Shown here: positions 42,954 to 54,735 of the stretch, in pieces
Numbering within the stretch: position 1 is the first letter of the stretch
How the letters are laid out: each line of letters opens with the position of its first letter
Origin: Hawksworthiomyces lignivorus
Lineage: Eukaryota; Ascomycota; Sordariomycetes; Ophiostomatales; Ophiostomataceae
Reading direction: 5' to 3'
Length of the DNA: 64,000 nt
Assembly: GCA_002917075.1 (NCBI GenBank)
Contig: NTMA01000144.1
Coordinates: 1 to 64,000, forward strand
The notes under the pieces: model-generated
Seen by the model: the letters and a program-made list of their open reading frames with translations, nothing else
Database searches by the model: none
Told to the model about the DNA's origin: nothing
Program-made: the position numbers and the translations under genes

Positions 42954-43400
42954 GTTATCGAAATATGTGGTCTGTCGTGTAAATTGATTGTTGGCTTTGT
43001 CGACGGAGTTCTGGTGAATTGGTTCAAAGAACAAAAAAAAGCAGCAACACTATTTCGAAGGGAAAAAGTTTTGGTCAATAGTCCCTTTGTGGTTGAGAAA
43101 GTCTGCTACACGCAAAATATGTGGCGGTGTAGGACGGCAGAATATAAATGCCAAATAAAAGAGGATTTCTCTTGAGGGTTATCGTGCCCTACTTGGGAAT
43201 GTGGTACACTGTGTGTGGAGTGGGGCCATTTTAGCGCAGGCCAATCCGTAGTAGGGCAACGACTGCCAGCACTTTGCCCTGCCTTTATCAATTAACAGGA
43301 GAAGGAAAAAAAAAATTTCCTCCTTGTTCAACTTGTCCACGCAGCCAAACTTCCACGAACGCCATTTGCACCGCGAGAACTCCAGTCGAAATCTATCGAA
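42954..43400. promoter_or_regulatory. Bidirectional promoter of RPS14 and RPL7
   Basis: 447 bp lie between the two start codons. The region contains an exact 8-bp inverted repeat, TGCCCTAC (43185-43192) and GTAGGGCA (43251-43258), a further TGCCCTGCC near 43275, and a CCAAT box (GGCCAATCC, about 43239-43247). An AGGGTTA element resembling ribosomal-protein promoter motifs sits at 43175-43181. Coordinated expression of the two genes is an inference from the arrangement. Confidence 0.6.
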
Positions 43401-45066
43401 ATGTCGTCTGCATCCACGTATGGTCTCTCCTTTCTATCTTTGAATTCCCCTTAGGTTATTTTCCTCCTGCACATGCGCAGAGAGAAAAAAAATACTGTCC
43501 CAGAAAACTGGCTTTTCCGCAGATTGTCGTGGTCCTCTCACTGGATTATGCCACGGTTTCTCGCGTCTTCCAGATGGAAAGACGGAAGAAACATGGTATT
43601 CCGGATTGATTTTTCTGATACATCTCCCTTGGAATGTGATTCTGGCCTGGATCCCATCGATTCAGAATGCTACTTTCGCTCTGAGAGAAGTTCTATCAAG
43701 TGTTGAGTATGAAGGAACCTCACCAAAGTGCAGGCCTTCTTCTCTAAACCCAGTTGCCAATTGCTTTGATTATGAGTACTCTTCTTTGAATGCTCGTTTT
43801 CTAGTTATGCAATGAGCAGAAAATTCTCGACGAACTCCGTTCAATCGAGGTGTTGTTGGATTGAGTGGCGCGGTGGCAGATGACAGAGAGGCAGAGAAAC
43901 ATGAGATTCTCTTGTTTTCAATGCTCCTGAAATCTGTACTTGCAATCTCAACCGATCAAATCCACATTCGAGTTAGCCACCGCGAGAATGTCGCGCTTGA
44001 GCAGCAGTTCTCCACCGGCGCTCTTTTACCATACTAAGGTATGCTGGACTGCGTACTAATCTCATCGCATAGTACCGTGCCGACCCACGACCATGTCCTG
44101 GTGCCGGAGACCCTTCTGAAGAAGCGCAAGAGCCAAGAGAAGGCTCGTGCTGAGCGCCACGCTGAGATCGAGAAGAAGAAGAAGGTTAGTTGTCAATATT
44201 TTCCCCTCCACCGAACAGTTTCATTCTTTTATCAGTTACGGGGAGAGGAAGTGAAGAGTGGTAGAGGAGAAATGATGCATATCTATTTTTTGCCAACTAG
44301 ACGTCTGTCGATGCTGTTGCAAAATTAACCATCTTTCGGGTCTGATGTTGTTACGCTAGAGGCCATTTGGTCTATTTTGCGTCTGTCTTATGATTTCATT
44401 GTCTCGTGGTCTTCGCGGCTAATCTTGAAATCCGTATAGGCAAACAAGGAGAAGCGCGCCGTCATCTTCAAGCGTGCCGAGAAGTACGTCAAGGAGTACC
44501 GCGATGCCGAGCGCGAGAAGATTCGCCTCGCTCGTCTTGCCAAGCAGAACAACTCCTTCCACGTCCCTGCTGAGGCCAACCTGATTTTTATTGTTCGCAT
44601 CAAGGGTATCAACAAGATTGCCCCTAAGCCGCGCAAAATCCTTCAGCTGCTGCGTCTCCTGCAAATCAACAACGGCGTATTTGTTAAGGTTACCAAGGCT
44701 ACTCAGGAGATGATCAAGGTTGTTGAGCCGTGGGTTGCTTATGGTTACCCGAACCTGAAGAGTGTGAAGGAGCTTATTTACAAGCGTGGCTACGGAAAGG
44801 TCAACAAGCAGCGTATCGCTTTGACTGACAACGCTATCATCGAGGAGGCTCTCGGAAAGTATGGCATCGTCTGCATTGAAGATCTTGTCCACGAGATCTA
44901 CACAGTTGGCCCCAACTTCAAGCAGGCCTCCAACTTCCTGTGGCCCTTCAAACTGAGCAACCCCACTGGCGGTTTCCACACCAGAAAGTTCAAGCACTTT
45001 ATTGAGGGAGGCGACTTGGGCAACCGTGAGGAGAACATCAACGCCCTGATCCGGCAGATGAACTAA
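43401..45066 (+). CDS. rpl7: 60S ribosomal protein L7 (uL30)
   Basis: Three exons: 43401-43417, 44073-44184 and 44440-45066, 251 aa. The first exon has only 17 nt (MSSAS plus two bases). The 655-nt first intron ends with the branch-like TACTAAT and the acceptor GCATAG. The second exon continues [19 protein letters not shown], the typical eukaryotic L7 N-terminal extension. The third holds the uL30 domain ([40 protein letters not shown]) and the C-terminal [19 protein letters not shown]. The protein is a structural component near the central protuberance. Intron 2 contains a box C/D snoRNA, as in the yeast RPL7 genes. Some open frames in intron 1 are chance. Confidence 0.96.
44268..44350 (+). 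ncRNA. snR39-like: Box C/D snoRNA, snR39/snR59-like, in RPL7 intron 2
   Basis: A C box ATGATGC (44272-44278) and a D box CTGA (44342-44345) lie 63 nt apart inside the 255-nt intron. Immediately upstream of the D box is AACCATCTTTCGGGT. It is complementary over 14 nt to the universally conserved large-subunit rRNA sequence ACCCGAAAGATGGT. The fifth base before D pairs with the G of CCCGAAAG, equivalent to yeast Gm805; the neighbouring Am807 is the target of snR39/snR59, which sit in the introns of yeast RPL7A and RPL7B. Possible internal boxes are TCTGT (D') and CGATGCT (C') near 44304-44314. The ends are approximate because the terminal stem is weak. Confidence 0.8.
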
Positions 45067-45535
45067 AACGCTTGGGATAGAAAATAAATACCTCCCCCTC
45101 GAGGACACCAACAAAGGGGGGAGTAGACAAGGGAAACAGAAAAGTAACTCAGAAATCTAACCTCTTCTGATAACAGACGATGGATGCAAGGCGTTATAGG
45201 GTGGAAAAGCACATTATTGGCTTATTTTACTCGGGTGAATTCATAAACATATTTTCCAAATGTCAATGCGTAAAATAAAATTGAATTCACGTCCGCTTTT
45301 GTCTTTCAGAGCGCTACCGTTGTTGTCTCGATATTGTGATGTATGAAGAGAAAAGAGTTACCAATCTTTGGGAGAATTTTAATCGAAATTAGCATCTTGC
45401 CCAGCTTTCCTCTCTGCGTACCAGCTCCGTCTATGGCGTGTCATGTCTGTACCGTGCCCAAGCCTAAGCGATGCGCTGTATCTATCTATATTGCTATGCT
45501 TATAAACCGTTATATCAAAAAGAATGAGCATCGCT
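45067..45535. other. Convergent 3' flanks of RPL7 and ISA2
   Basis: About 470 bp of AT-rich DNA between two genes that end toward each other. It contains AATAAA-like signals at 45083 and 45273. No gene is seen. Confidence 0.6.
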
Positions 45536-46531
45536 CTATAATTTAATGTCGAAGCTTGTTCCACAGCCGCAGCTGCTCGTAGCTGAGGGATTGTCAACAA
45601 TCTTAAACTGCGACCCGATTAATTCCATTGTAAAATCCACCTTGCTGCCATTTAAAAGCTCGAGAGACGGCGTATCTAGAATGATCTTAGGCGCAGATAG
45701 AAGATCCGCAGCTCCCGCCGCAACCTCGCTGCTCTCTTCGGGTTCATAAGCGAATATGGTATCATCCTCTCGCACAACCGGCTGCTCAGCATTAGCTGGC
45801 ACTGTCTCTGGCGGGGCCGAAGTTGGAGGCAGTTGATCGGGTAGAGTCACAAGGCTCATAAGATACTGGAATCCATGGCAACCACCACTTTCGACCTGGA
45901 CGCGGAGCGCCAGTCGCATGTTGTTGTCTTTTTCCATAACTTTGGAAAGACGCTGGCATCTTGCTGTCAGCGATCAGGCATCAAAAAAACAGCACGTGCA
46001 AACACTACCTACCCCAGCAGCGCGAGGCGTAATCTCGAGTCTCATCTCGTTGCCATCTTCACCCATCTGAGGATTCAGAATTGTGTGTGTCTTCAGTCTT
46101 TCTGTCGTCACCGAAAAATGCCGGAGCTGTTGTGAAGTAGCGTGACCTGGCGAAGTGGCGGTGGTAGCTGGGCTCCAGGAAGTACCTCCTGCCATCAATG
46201 AGAACACTCCTTGCCGACGCTGATCTTCCGGCAATATCCGGCATCGCAGCATCTGCGCCCGCTTGGCTGCCTGCTGGGCCCCGGCCATAGGGGACAAGCT
46301 TGCGCGATTGACATGGTTCGCAGTTCTAGACGGGGAGGGACGAAAAGCGGCCGGGTATCGTGGGGTGTAGGAGGGCAAAAGGAAGTCGGGGATTGGAGAG
46401 GTCGATAATGGTCCAGGAACAAGCAGCGCGACTTTCTGGGCGCGAAACATTCTTTTTGAAGTCGCTTCAAGAGCTTCGGACACCACGGTTGCGATTACCG
46501 CCGAGCAGGAGCAAGAGGTTATGGATGCCAT
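45536..46531 (-). CDS. isa2: Iron-sulfur cluster assembly protein, ISA2 type (A-type carrier)
   Basis: Two exons, 46531-46013 and 45952-45536, separated by a 60-nt intron; 311 aa. The A-type core begins at MRLEITPRAAG/RLSKVM and contains the three conserved cysteines: C198 in VESGGCHGFQY, and C301 and C303 in SSCGCGTSF near the C terminus. Mitochondrial Isa1/Isa2 work late in the ISC pathway to make 4Fe-4S clusters for aconitase-like enzymes and lipoyl and biotin synthases. The first ~150 residues are a basic, Ser/Arg/Ala-rich, acid-poor extension that fits a mitochondrial presequence plus linker. A ~55-residue Pro/Glu-rich insertion (LPDQLPPTSAPPETV onward) within the core is typical of Isa2 rather than Isa1. 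The acceptor CAG/CGTCTT was chosen because it restores the core sequence. Confidence 0.93.
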
Positions 46532-48709
46532 ATCTGCTTAATAACGTATCTCGGGCGGAAACGACGAAAAGGTGCGCCGTTTACGAGAAACAATTCCACA
46601 CTGGAGATGACCGTTGAAGAAAGTGGCAAATAGAAGAAATATCACAAGGCTCTTCCCAAGGCAAGGTGTTTGCTACGGTATTACCGTGTTGCTCACTTAG
46701 GTTTGGCCAGTTTGCTTCTGAAAATTCAATTTCTAAGCAGCACTCTGCATGGTGCTATTAACTCGGTCTTGAAGGTGGTTCAAAAAAAGTTTCCTAATAC
46801 CAGGGGGTAATACTCTGAAAGTGTTTAAGCCTTAGTAACAGTTCTATTACGTCATCAACCTATGGAAAGCCTCGTTTACCACGTGAACAAAATATGGAGT
46901 ACACCACTGTATGTATCTTACGATAAGTCAATTTCATAGTGTTTCAATTGGTTGGCTTTTGAACTTTGGTCCCGGATACGGGGAAATATATTTGCGTGAT
47001 GACAACATCTGTGAAGACCCCTTCCAGCATTATTGGTCGGGATGATGGCTCCGATGTAACTAACTACCTTACTGCCACCCCAAGTGCTTCATCAGCACCA
47101 GTCTCGGATGCATCCAGTGTGAGTAGATTCATCGTAAGATGCTACTTGGGAGTTCCCGCCGTGCAACTAGTCACATCATTTTAGTTTTTTGTTGCTGTTA
47201 TTTGTTTTATTATTTTAAAAATAAAAAAATAAAAAAAAAGTCAGTGAGAAGTAAGTACGTCTCCTTTCCTAGGCCCTTCTCTCGGCTAGAGAGCCCTGAG
47301 AATCATCATAGCTTGTCTTCCAAAGGGTATGTTTTACGGGGCAGCAGCTGGGGTTTGATCTGATATGCCTTAGGGGGGCATCTGTCATCTTTGTTTTGAA
47401 TAAAACCGATAGTGACTTTTTAACATATTCATATGGCACCACATCGAAAAGACATTTGCGGCAGCCATGATGCGTAGGGTCAATTGAAGAATCTCAGTTC
47501 GGCTAATATTCAGTGTTCTTTTCCCCGCATACTAAGGCTTGATGTCTTCCCAGTGCAAGTTACATTCTAAGATCCCCACACCCATCGCCCCAAGAGAAGA
47601 ACTGTGACGTTGCTCACTGTGTATTGGCATTTGACGCACGCCGAGCTGCTGCTTTTGTGAGGTTATTGCTATATACATAATTATTTACTGCATCCTGGTG
47701 AGCTCGCCAAGTCTAATCAAGTATTCAGGTGAGACTGTTACAAGATGTTCACCTCTGCGCTTGTAACCCACGAGCGGGTATTCTCTCAGTCCCGCGGTGA
47801 AATTACTCGGCACCGACGACATTTTCTTTTTGATGTTAGAGCTTTTTGTTTTATCAGGCATGGATCCTCTAGATGTGCTTAGCTTGGTCATGATTACGCA
47901 TAGAGGTGCCAACGAAAATTCAACTATTTGAATGCTACGAGAGCAAACGCAAATCATACGGTTCTCGGAGCCCACATTGAAACAATATCTCTTAATCTAC
48001 CTAGCGTTCGGTAGATTGATGACCTCTTCAAAGTAAGCGTGCTAGGACAGAATGCGATAGTCGGCGAAGGTTTGTCGTAGGATAAAAGGTGTCAGCTGGA
48101 GAAGGTGGGTAGCCTTGGTATCTCTTGAATCCACCTGGCTGTCATCGGCACTTCTCTGGTTGGTTGGCCTTGTCAAACCCAAAACACAACCCCTTTTAGC
48201 GGTCCTGGGCAGCCGCGTTTATTGTTCATGCTGGTAACTCTGCAGCAATTACGCTCTCGTTTGGTTCTCATGAATTAAGCCGATGAACTCTCGGAAATGA
48301 AGTAGGCGAAAGCTACCCGGGGAACTCTTGGGGTAAGAGGTCAGAAGCTGTTTAGAATTACTCCATTAAAAGGCGACGAGAGCCAAGATTGCCGTCTCTG
48401 TTTATTAGCTATCTGCTTTCCTTGTTATGAAAACGCAGACATAAAGCATCACAAACAATCCTACGATATTCACATAATTTGAGAGAAAGTGACAACGCAC
48501 GAGACGGGAAAATTTTAAAAGGGGATAACAAAAAAGAAGGTTCCCGCAACTTACAACTTCAACAGTTGTCTGTGTGACCGCCGGCCTGCTCGTTCCCAGA
48601 GGTCTCCGAAGAGATCAGAAGCTAAAAGTCTCATCATCTCTTGACATGATTCTAGCCTTGAATCCACCGCCGATTCTTGATCTGTGATCTCCCTGGCCCG
48701 ATCTTCACA
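46532..48709. other. Intergenic region with two weak coding-like stretches
   Basis: The ISA2 promoter lies near 46532 and the P450 promoter near 48709. A plus-strand start at 46999 (MTTSVKTPSSIIGRDDGSD, Ser/Thr-rich, running into a GTGAGT donor at about 47119) looks like an orphan first exon, but no downstream exon could be found. A minus-strand open frame (47685-47891, MTKLSTSRGSMPDKTK) is also unassigned. Either could be a relic. Confidence 0.4.
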
Positions 48710-50467
48710 ATGGCTGTTAGATTTGAGCAAACAGGTGCCGGCACAATCTCTCCGGTGCGCGCTCTTCTCAGCAAGCTCATCAATATCTGGGCGGCCTACT
48801 GGACCATTTTGTTGCCTTTACTTATTGTCAGCCGTCTCTTCTACAAGAGATATGCCTCGCCGCTACGCCGCTACCCAGGGCCTTTCCTAGCATCGGTCTC
48901 GCGATTATGGAAAGTTATGTCAACGGCGTCAACCCACACACATTGGGATCACATTGCACTACATCGCAAATATGGACCAATCGTTCGAATTGCCCCCGAT
49001 GAGGTCTCAATATCTTCGCCCGAGACTGCTCGTCTTGTCTTGAGCGCCGGAAAGCATTTTTACAAGACTGATTTCTATGGCGTCTTCCCGCCGCCTGAGA
49101 ATCCAGATATCTTCACTGAAGTCCGCGAACATGTCCATGCTCAGAAGAAAAAAGTCGCAAATGTCCCATACAGCATGGCTGCGATGCAGCAGCTGAGTCC
49201 CTTTATCGATGACACGATCGAGCTCTTTATGAGCAAGATGGCCAACATTGCTGGCGGAATGGCCCAAGACACACGGGGGCCGCAAGTCGATTTAGGCGCC
49301 TGGCTGCACTATTTCGCCTTTGATGTCCTTGGTGAAGTCGCGTTCAGCCGTAGCTTCGGCTTCCTCGAACAGGGTCACGATGTTGAAAACGCAATCAAAA
49401 CCATCGACAACTCCCAGAGGTACAACGGCATCGTCGGTCAAGTACCGGAGCTGGACTATGTCCTTCGGCGCAATCCTTTGTGGAAGCTGATTCCAGCTCT
49501 GGACACAAAGAATGCGCTGATCACGCGCATGGCTCTGGAGGAACTTGGCCGTCGCAAACCCTTCGATAAAGAGAGTGAGGGCCGATGGCGTGGTGGCGAC
49601 GGCAGGCAGGATCTTTTGGCTAGTCTGATCAAGGGCCACCTGAAGGATCCTGAGAAATTCCGAGAGGGTGACGTTTTCGCAGTTGCGCACGGTGCCATGT
49701 AGGTTGATGGCTTGTCTCTATATGCATGGGGTCTCTTTGTTATGCTTTGATACTGTTACTAACGTTTTGTCTGATCTTTCCTTTAGATTTGCCGGATCGG
49801 ACTCCACAGCCTCCACGATGCAGTCCTTCTTTTGGCATGTATTGCATGACAGGCGTGTCTATGATAAACTGAATGCTGAAATCGATACCGCCGTAGCAAA
49901 TGGTACTATCCCACCAACGGGTAACGTTTCTTGGGCCCAGGGCCAGAACCTACCATATTTCCAGGCCTGTTTGAAAGAAGGGATGCGGGTCCGCCCAGCT
50001 GTCGGCCTCAACATTACACGGCTGGTTCCTCCAGAGGGTGTTGAGTTAGATGGTGTTTTCTTTTCGGGGGGGACACGCCTTGCCTTGAATGGTTGGGTCT
50101 TGCACCGCGATAAGGCCACGTTCGGTGACGATGCCGACATCTACCGGCCTGAGCGCTGGACGGAGGACGAGGAGCGCAGCCGCCGCATGGAGCGCTACAT
50201 GTTCCAGGTACGTCTTTAGTATCTCCCAGTCTCAATTTTTCTCTAAGTTCTATCCTATGATGTCTAACAGTGTTGGTTCAGTTTGGTGGTGGTGCCCATC
50301 TGTGCATCGGCAGGAACCTGGCACTCCTTGAGATCAACAAAGTGCTGCCTCGCTTGCTCCGAGACTTTCGCTTCTCACTGGTTCATCCTGACCGCGAACT
50401 GATTGCTCATGCCACTTTCTTCGTTGTCCAGGAAGGCTTGGACGTTTTCATTGAGAAGAAGACATAA
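48710..50467 (+). CDS. Cytochrome P450 monooxygenase
   Basis: Three exons, 48710-49698, 49787-50207 and 50282-50467, encode 531 aa. An N-terminal hydrophobic anchor (YWTILLPLLIVSRLFY) is followed by RRYPGPFLASVSRLW, the usual proline-rich hinge. The I-helix has FAGSDSTAS (331-339). The K-helix ExxR reads EGMRVRP, the PERF-type motif reads YRPERWTE, and the heme-binding loop is FGGGAHLCIGRN with the thiolate C478. All essential residues are present. The overall look is of fungal clan members such as the pisatin-demethylase-like group, but the subfamily and substrate cannot be assigned from sequence alone. It would sit in the ER membrane with a CPR partner. The in-frame extension before 48710 has no ATG, so this start was chosen. 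Confidence 0.93.
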
Positions 50468-52436
50468 TGTGAATTTTATTGTACGGTATATTGTTAACAT
50501 GGAGCGGTCATGAGATTATATTGTGGTGTTTCTCTACCTTTTCCCACTTTTATCTAGAAACAAACCCTATTTTTTCCCTATCCTCTTTCTTCCTCTCTAT
50601 CTCTCTTGCTCCGATTGTTGATAATCTAAATCCAGTGTTATATATGTCATCTACTTAACTAATGGCTCTACGGAATATGTGAAAAGTCAATCGTATTAGC
50701 ACCAATAAAACTAAATCTATAAGTGGGGATCATAGAGTCTTACCGCTGTCTTTTTTGTCGAGTCTCCAACATTTGTCTGATGGCTGATACCAAAGCGCTC
50801 GAACATGTTTTTACATACCGAACTCTCTTCCTTCTACGGGGTACATACAGATAATATCTCGAAGTAGTCACGTCGGGAACGGTGCAACAATAATGGCCGT
50901 TTGCAATTGTTCTACGGAGAAATTTCAGGTGATCATTGTGGGGACGTGGTAAAAGGAGGGTAGTACCCAAACCAGGGCTGGCCGCTCAATTGGCTTGGTT
51001 TCAATTAAAGTTTTGGGTTTTCTGCCAGGCACGAGAGAGTCGTATTACTCCGTAATATTCCTCAGAAATGGCAACATATTATGGGTTGACTTTCTGGACG
51101 GTTTGTTTTTTTATTGGTATTTTGGGGAGGTGGTTTTCGTCATAAAGCTTAGCCCTCACAATTAGAGCTTAATGTGAAATCGATCTTCATAGCAGATCAG
51201 AGCAACAACGTCTACAACTATACTGGCCTCAAGCAACATCAAACGAAATGAAGATCATAAACTTACGGCATGCATGTGCGTATACCCTACTGTGTTGGAT
51301 TTTCTTCTTTCGTGCTCTAAACGTCAGTGTCTGGTTCTGATGCTCAGCCAGTGCAGCAATTTGAGCCGCCGCTAAAGCCAGGGGGTTGCGAATCATCGAA
51401 AAGGGGAAGATCTGTCGCACTAGAGAATTGCAACGGTAACCTGTAACCAAGCCCCTCATAGAGGTCACATTGCATACATGTGCGAATTAGAAGCAGCCCC
51501 AGCTTCAGCCTCTGTAAGCTCAAGGTCTGAGAGTGTTCAACACAACCTCATCTCTCCAACGTGTATTGTTTCAGGACGGCCTGGTCAGCCCCAGGTCAGA
51601 CCAGCCAGTGCGGTCGTGAGCATTAACCAACACTCCTTTTCTTCCTGGTAATCCCTAGTTCGTCTTCATTATGTATTGAAGTTTTAAGCTTTCATCGCAA
51701 CTCATCAGATCGACCGGGTCTGTGGAGATTGCTCCTTTGCGGGTAATTCCTCCTTCCATAAACATGGGTTCAATTTGAACCCTTAGGCCTCTCTGCTGCG
51801 ACCCTGTTTCTCCTGCTGTTTCCACTTACATGTTTTTGGAAAGGCTTGGGGTGGTTCAGCTATCGCTGTTGAATACGCACCTCGTATATGGGCAAACTCA
51901 ACAATTTAGTAGCACAAATGCAGGCATTCTTCCGTGCTCATAACTAGGGGAATCACAGAAATTACCATATCGAGACGTTCTCGTAAGACACCTGAAGTCA
52001 GGGACCAGCCGGCGGGTCTTCATGGCGACCCGCTTTGGAAGCGCCGAGCTTTTCACAGAAATACTACTGCCCAAAGCTGCTCTCAAGACATCGTGAAGAT
52101 GACCAGGGGGCTCCCAACGACAAAGGGGAAGATAGGCTTATATATATGAAGAGAGCATCTTGCTACTCGTCCGACTTATTCTTTCCAAGTAGGGCCTTTG
52201 TCTTTTCTTAGTTTGGACTATTCTCCGCCGTTCTTTTTTTCTCTTCTTTCTTTCCCCGACTTCATTCTTTTCTGGCAATTTTTTGTCTGCTCTGAGAGCT
52301 TCAGCTTCTATCGAGCGGGTCTCCATTCATTTTTTTTTTTTTTTTTTTCCATTTCGAACTCTTTCACTACACCATATATTCATCTTTCAAGACAGGGTCT
52401 TTTTTTATTTTATTTTTTGTTCCTAGTGCCTTAAAG
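50468..52436. other. Intergenic region
   Basis: About 2 kb without a recognisable gene. The right end is a pyrimidine-rich leader with a ~22-nt T run at about 52328-52350 next to the start of the secreted-protein gene, typical of strongly expressed fungal genes. Confidence 0.6.
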
Positions 52437-54017
52437 ATGTTGACCACTCTTTACTTTTCGGCCTTTACATGGGCCGCATTCGCTGCCGCAGGTTACGCCG
52501 ACCCTATCTTGCCCAGAACGGTAACCTCTCTTGATCAAGCCGCTGTAGCCGAAGCGCAGCAACGAGACGACACGGCCACCCGTGCCTTCTCCAATGTGCA
52601 GATTACAACATCCGACGGTCGCTGCCTCTTCGTTGACAAGCTCTCTGGAGACTTTCGTGAGAACTTGACACCTATCCAGGTCGCAGCTTGCGGGTCCACC
52701 GACGGTCAGGGATGGGACGTCATCACAGCCGGAAAGCATAACAACGTTGCCAATTCCATGCTCATAGTGAGCACGCTCACTGAGGCCTGCTTCAATTTTG
52801 ATCCTCGCCGGGCTGCAGGAAACCAAGTTCTCCTTTTCTCGTGCGGAGGTCGTGCCGACGGCAGTATGTGGCTTCATCCTGCCCCATTCACGCAATACAA
52901 ATAGAAAATGGCTAACCAGGCTGGGCGTAATAGGTGGGCAAGTGACAAATTCACAGCTTTTCTCTTTTAATGGAACGGCTGGTCCTCTCTTTTTCGAACC
53001 TGAGAATTCACTGGGGTCCTGCTTAACTGTCAAGGGTAACGAGGTGGACATTGCAAGCTGTAACTCAGATGACGAAAACCAGTCATTTGTTTTTGGCAGT
53101 GCTGCCGCCGCTGTGTCTGTTTCCCGCGTTGCAACTGCCACAACACCATCCCAAGCTGCTATATCATCAGTGACCACCTCGTCTGAAACCTCGGCTATTT
53201 CCACTATTGCATCGTTGTCGGTGGCTGCCGAGCAGACTGCTTGCTCTAGCAGACGGACGCGAACCGTGATCGTAACCGCCTCAGCAGCTACGGCTAGCTC
53301 GATAGAGTCTGTGTCTAGCACGGCTGATGTTGTTCTCGGCGCTGTGGCTGCCTCTTCAACTAGTGCCCAGGGTGATGGAGTAACAGGTGTGGCTACTACC
53401 ATTGCTGTTCCTTCATCAGCGGTCCCTGTATCGCGTGGTGGCACTTTGAACCCGTCAGCGGCCGCCGAGGCAAATCCGCGAGATAATACTGCCACGCGCA
53501 ACTTTACCGATGTCACGATCCGCGCCCCTAATGGCCAATGTCTTTTTGTGGATCCGACCGCGGGCGATTTCCGAGAGAATCTCATACCCATCTCACTAGT
53601 TGACTGCGCGGGCACGCCAAATGAGCGATGGGATGTCATCACCGCTGGCGAACACAACGACGTGCCTGGCACAGCCCTCATTGTAAGCACTCTAATGAAC
53701 GGTTGTATCAGTTTCGACGGGCGTCGGGGTACCAATGACACTGTCAATATGTTTTCTTGTGGAGGTCGCGCCGATGGAAGTAAGTCTTCTCTCTCTATTG
53801 TCCATACCTTGCTTGTCCTTCCGGATTAACGCCTGCTAACTCTTCATCAGCCGGCCAGACCAACACCGACCAGCTGGTACCCTTCATTGGTGCCTTCAGC
53901 TTTGCATTCGCTCCATCCGGCGAGAATGGCAACGTCTGTATCTTGCCCGGAGATGGACGCTTGATTTCTGGTGAATGTCCGACAAATGGAGCCCAACTAT
54001 TTGCTGTTTTCCCTTGA
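52437..54017 (+). CDS. Secreted protein made of two tandem copies of a Cys-containing module
   Basis: Three exons, 52437-52863, 52934-53779 and 53851-54017, give 479 aa. The first ~20 residues (MLTTLYFSAFTWAAFAAAGYA) form a signal peptide. Two modules of about 165 residues follow, separated by a Ser/Thr/Ala-rich linker of about 115 residues that is likely O-glycosylated. The copies align throughout: RDDTATRAFSNVQI / RDNTATRNFTDVTI; GRCLFVDKLSGDFRENLTPI / GQCLFVDPTAGDFRENLIPI; WDVITAGKHN / WDVITAGEHN; MLIVSTLTEACFNFD / ALIVSTLMNGCISFD; FSCGGRADG in both. In each copy an intron interrupts the codon right after FSCGGRADG, and the C-terminal part (SGQVTNSQLFSF / TGQTNTDQLVPF) follows. Cysteine spacing suggests a beta-trefoil-like, carbohydrate-binding fold, but I do not recognise the family and assign no function. 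Confidence 0.88.
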
Positions 54018-54735
54018 AGTTCTTTTTCACACCATGCTCCGCCTGTCTCCCTGATCAGACTTTCTCCGCCTGTCCGATCCCCTTCTCCTTTCCTGCCGCC
54101 CCTTCTCTTTCTCTTCCCATTCTTTCGCGCTCTGCGCTGTTCCTCGTGTATTTTATTCGAAAATGACAATGCAAACCGTCCTGTACGATATCCCACATTT
54201 GTATAGAAAGCATAGAGTTAAAATTTATTGCTTTCACCATTCTGACGTATTGTTACGTCCGATAGCCAATGTGCAAGCAGTGTCGCTACTACTTCCATCC
54301 GTAGGAAAACTACAAACGCACTCCGTTGAAGCTCGTATCATATTAAAATGCAATTTAATTATTTTAATGGCGCCTTCACGTGGCTAGCTGGTAATCGTGG
54401 GAGTGGGGGCTACGTCATTAAAACATGGTCGCATTGTCGCAAATCAGTTTCATTGTTTCATTCAGGAGAATCCTGAGCCAGGTTTCTCGACCACGAGCTT
54501 TCAGCTTCGTTTTCTCTGGAATGGTGCTTTCAATGTCAACCCACCTTCGCCTAGGCCATTAAGTAAGTCTAGTTCATGAAGCCCCCCCTTTCCCTTTCTC
54601 TTCTCCCATTCACTTTCCTCATTCCTTCTTTTGCGCCTTTTGGTTCGTATTTACATTTTCTTTGTTCGTGTCTCCGCACTCTCAGATGCCATATGTCTTG
54701 GTCAGCATCACTCACGCGCTAATTGCAGTAGCAAT
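54018..54735. other. Intergenic region upstream of the CorA-like gene
   Basis: AT-rich DNA with a pyrimidine-rich stretch at 54580-54660 that probably belongs to the promoter or leader of the next gene. The frame of the next gene stays open back to about 54631 but has no ATG there. Confidence 0.55.

Noticed and set aside
43810..43960. Possible second snoRNA in RPL7 intron 1 (AGATGACA ... CTGAAATC)
   Set aside because: Only weak boxes are present, with no recognisable rRNA guide or terminal stem; not strong enough to annotate.
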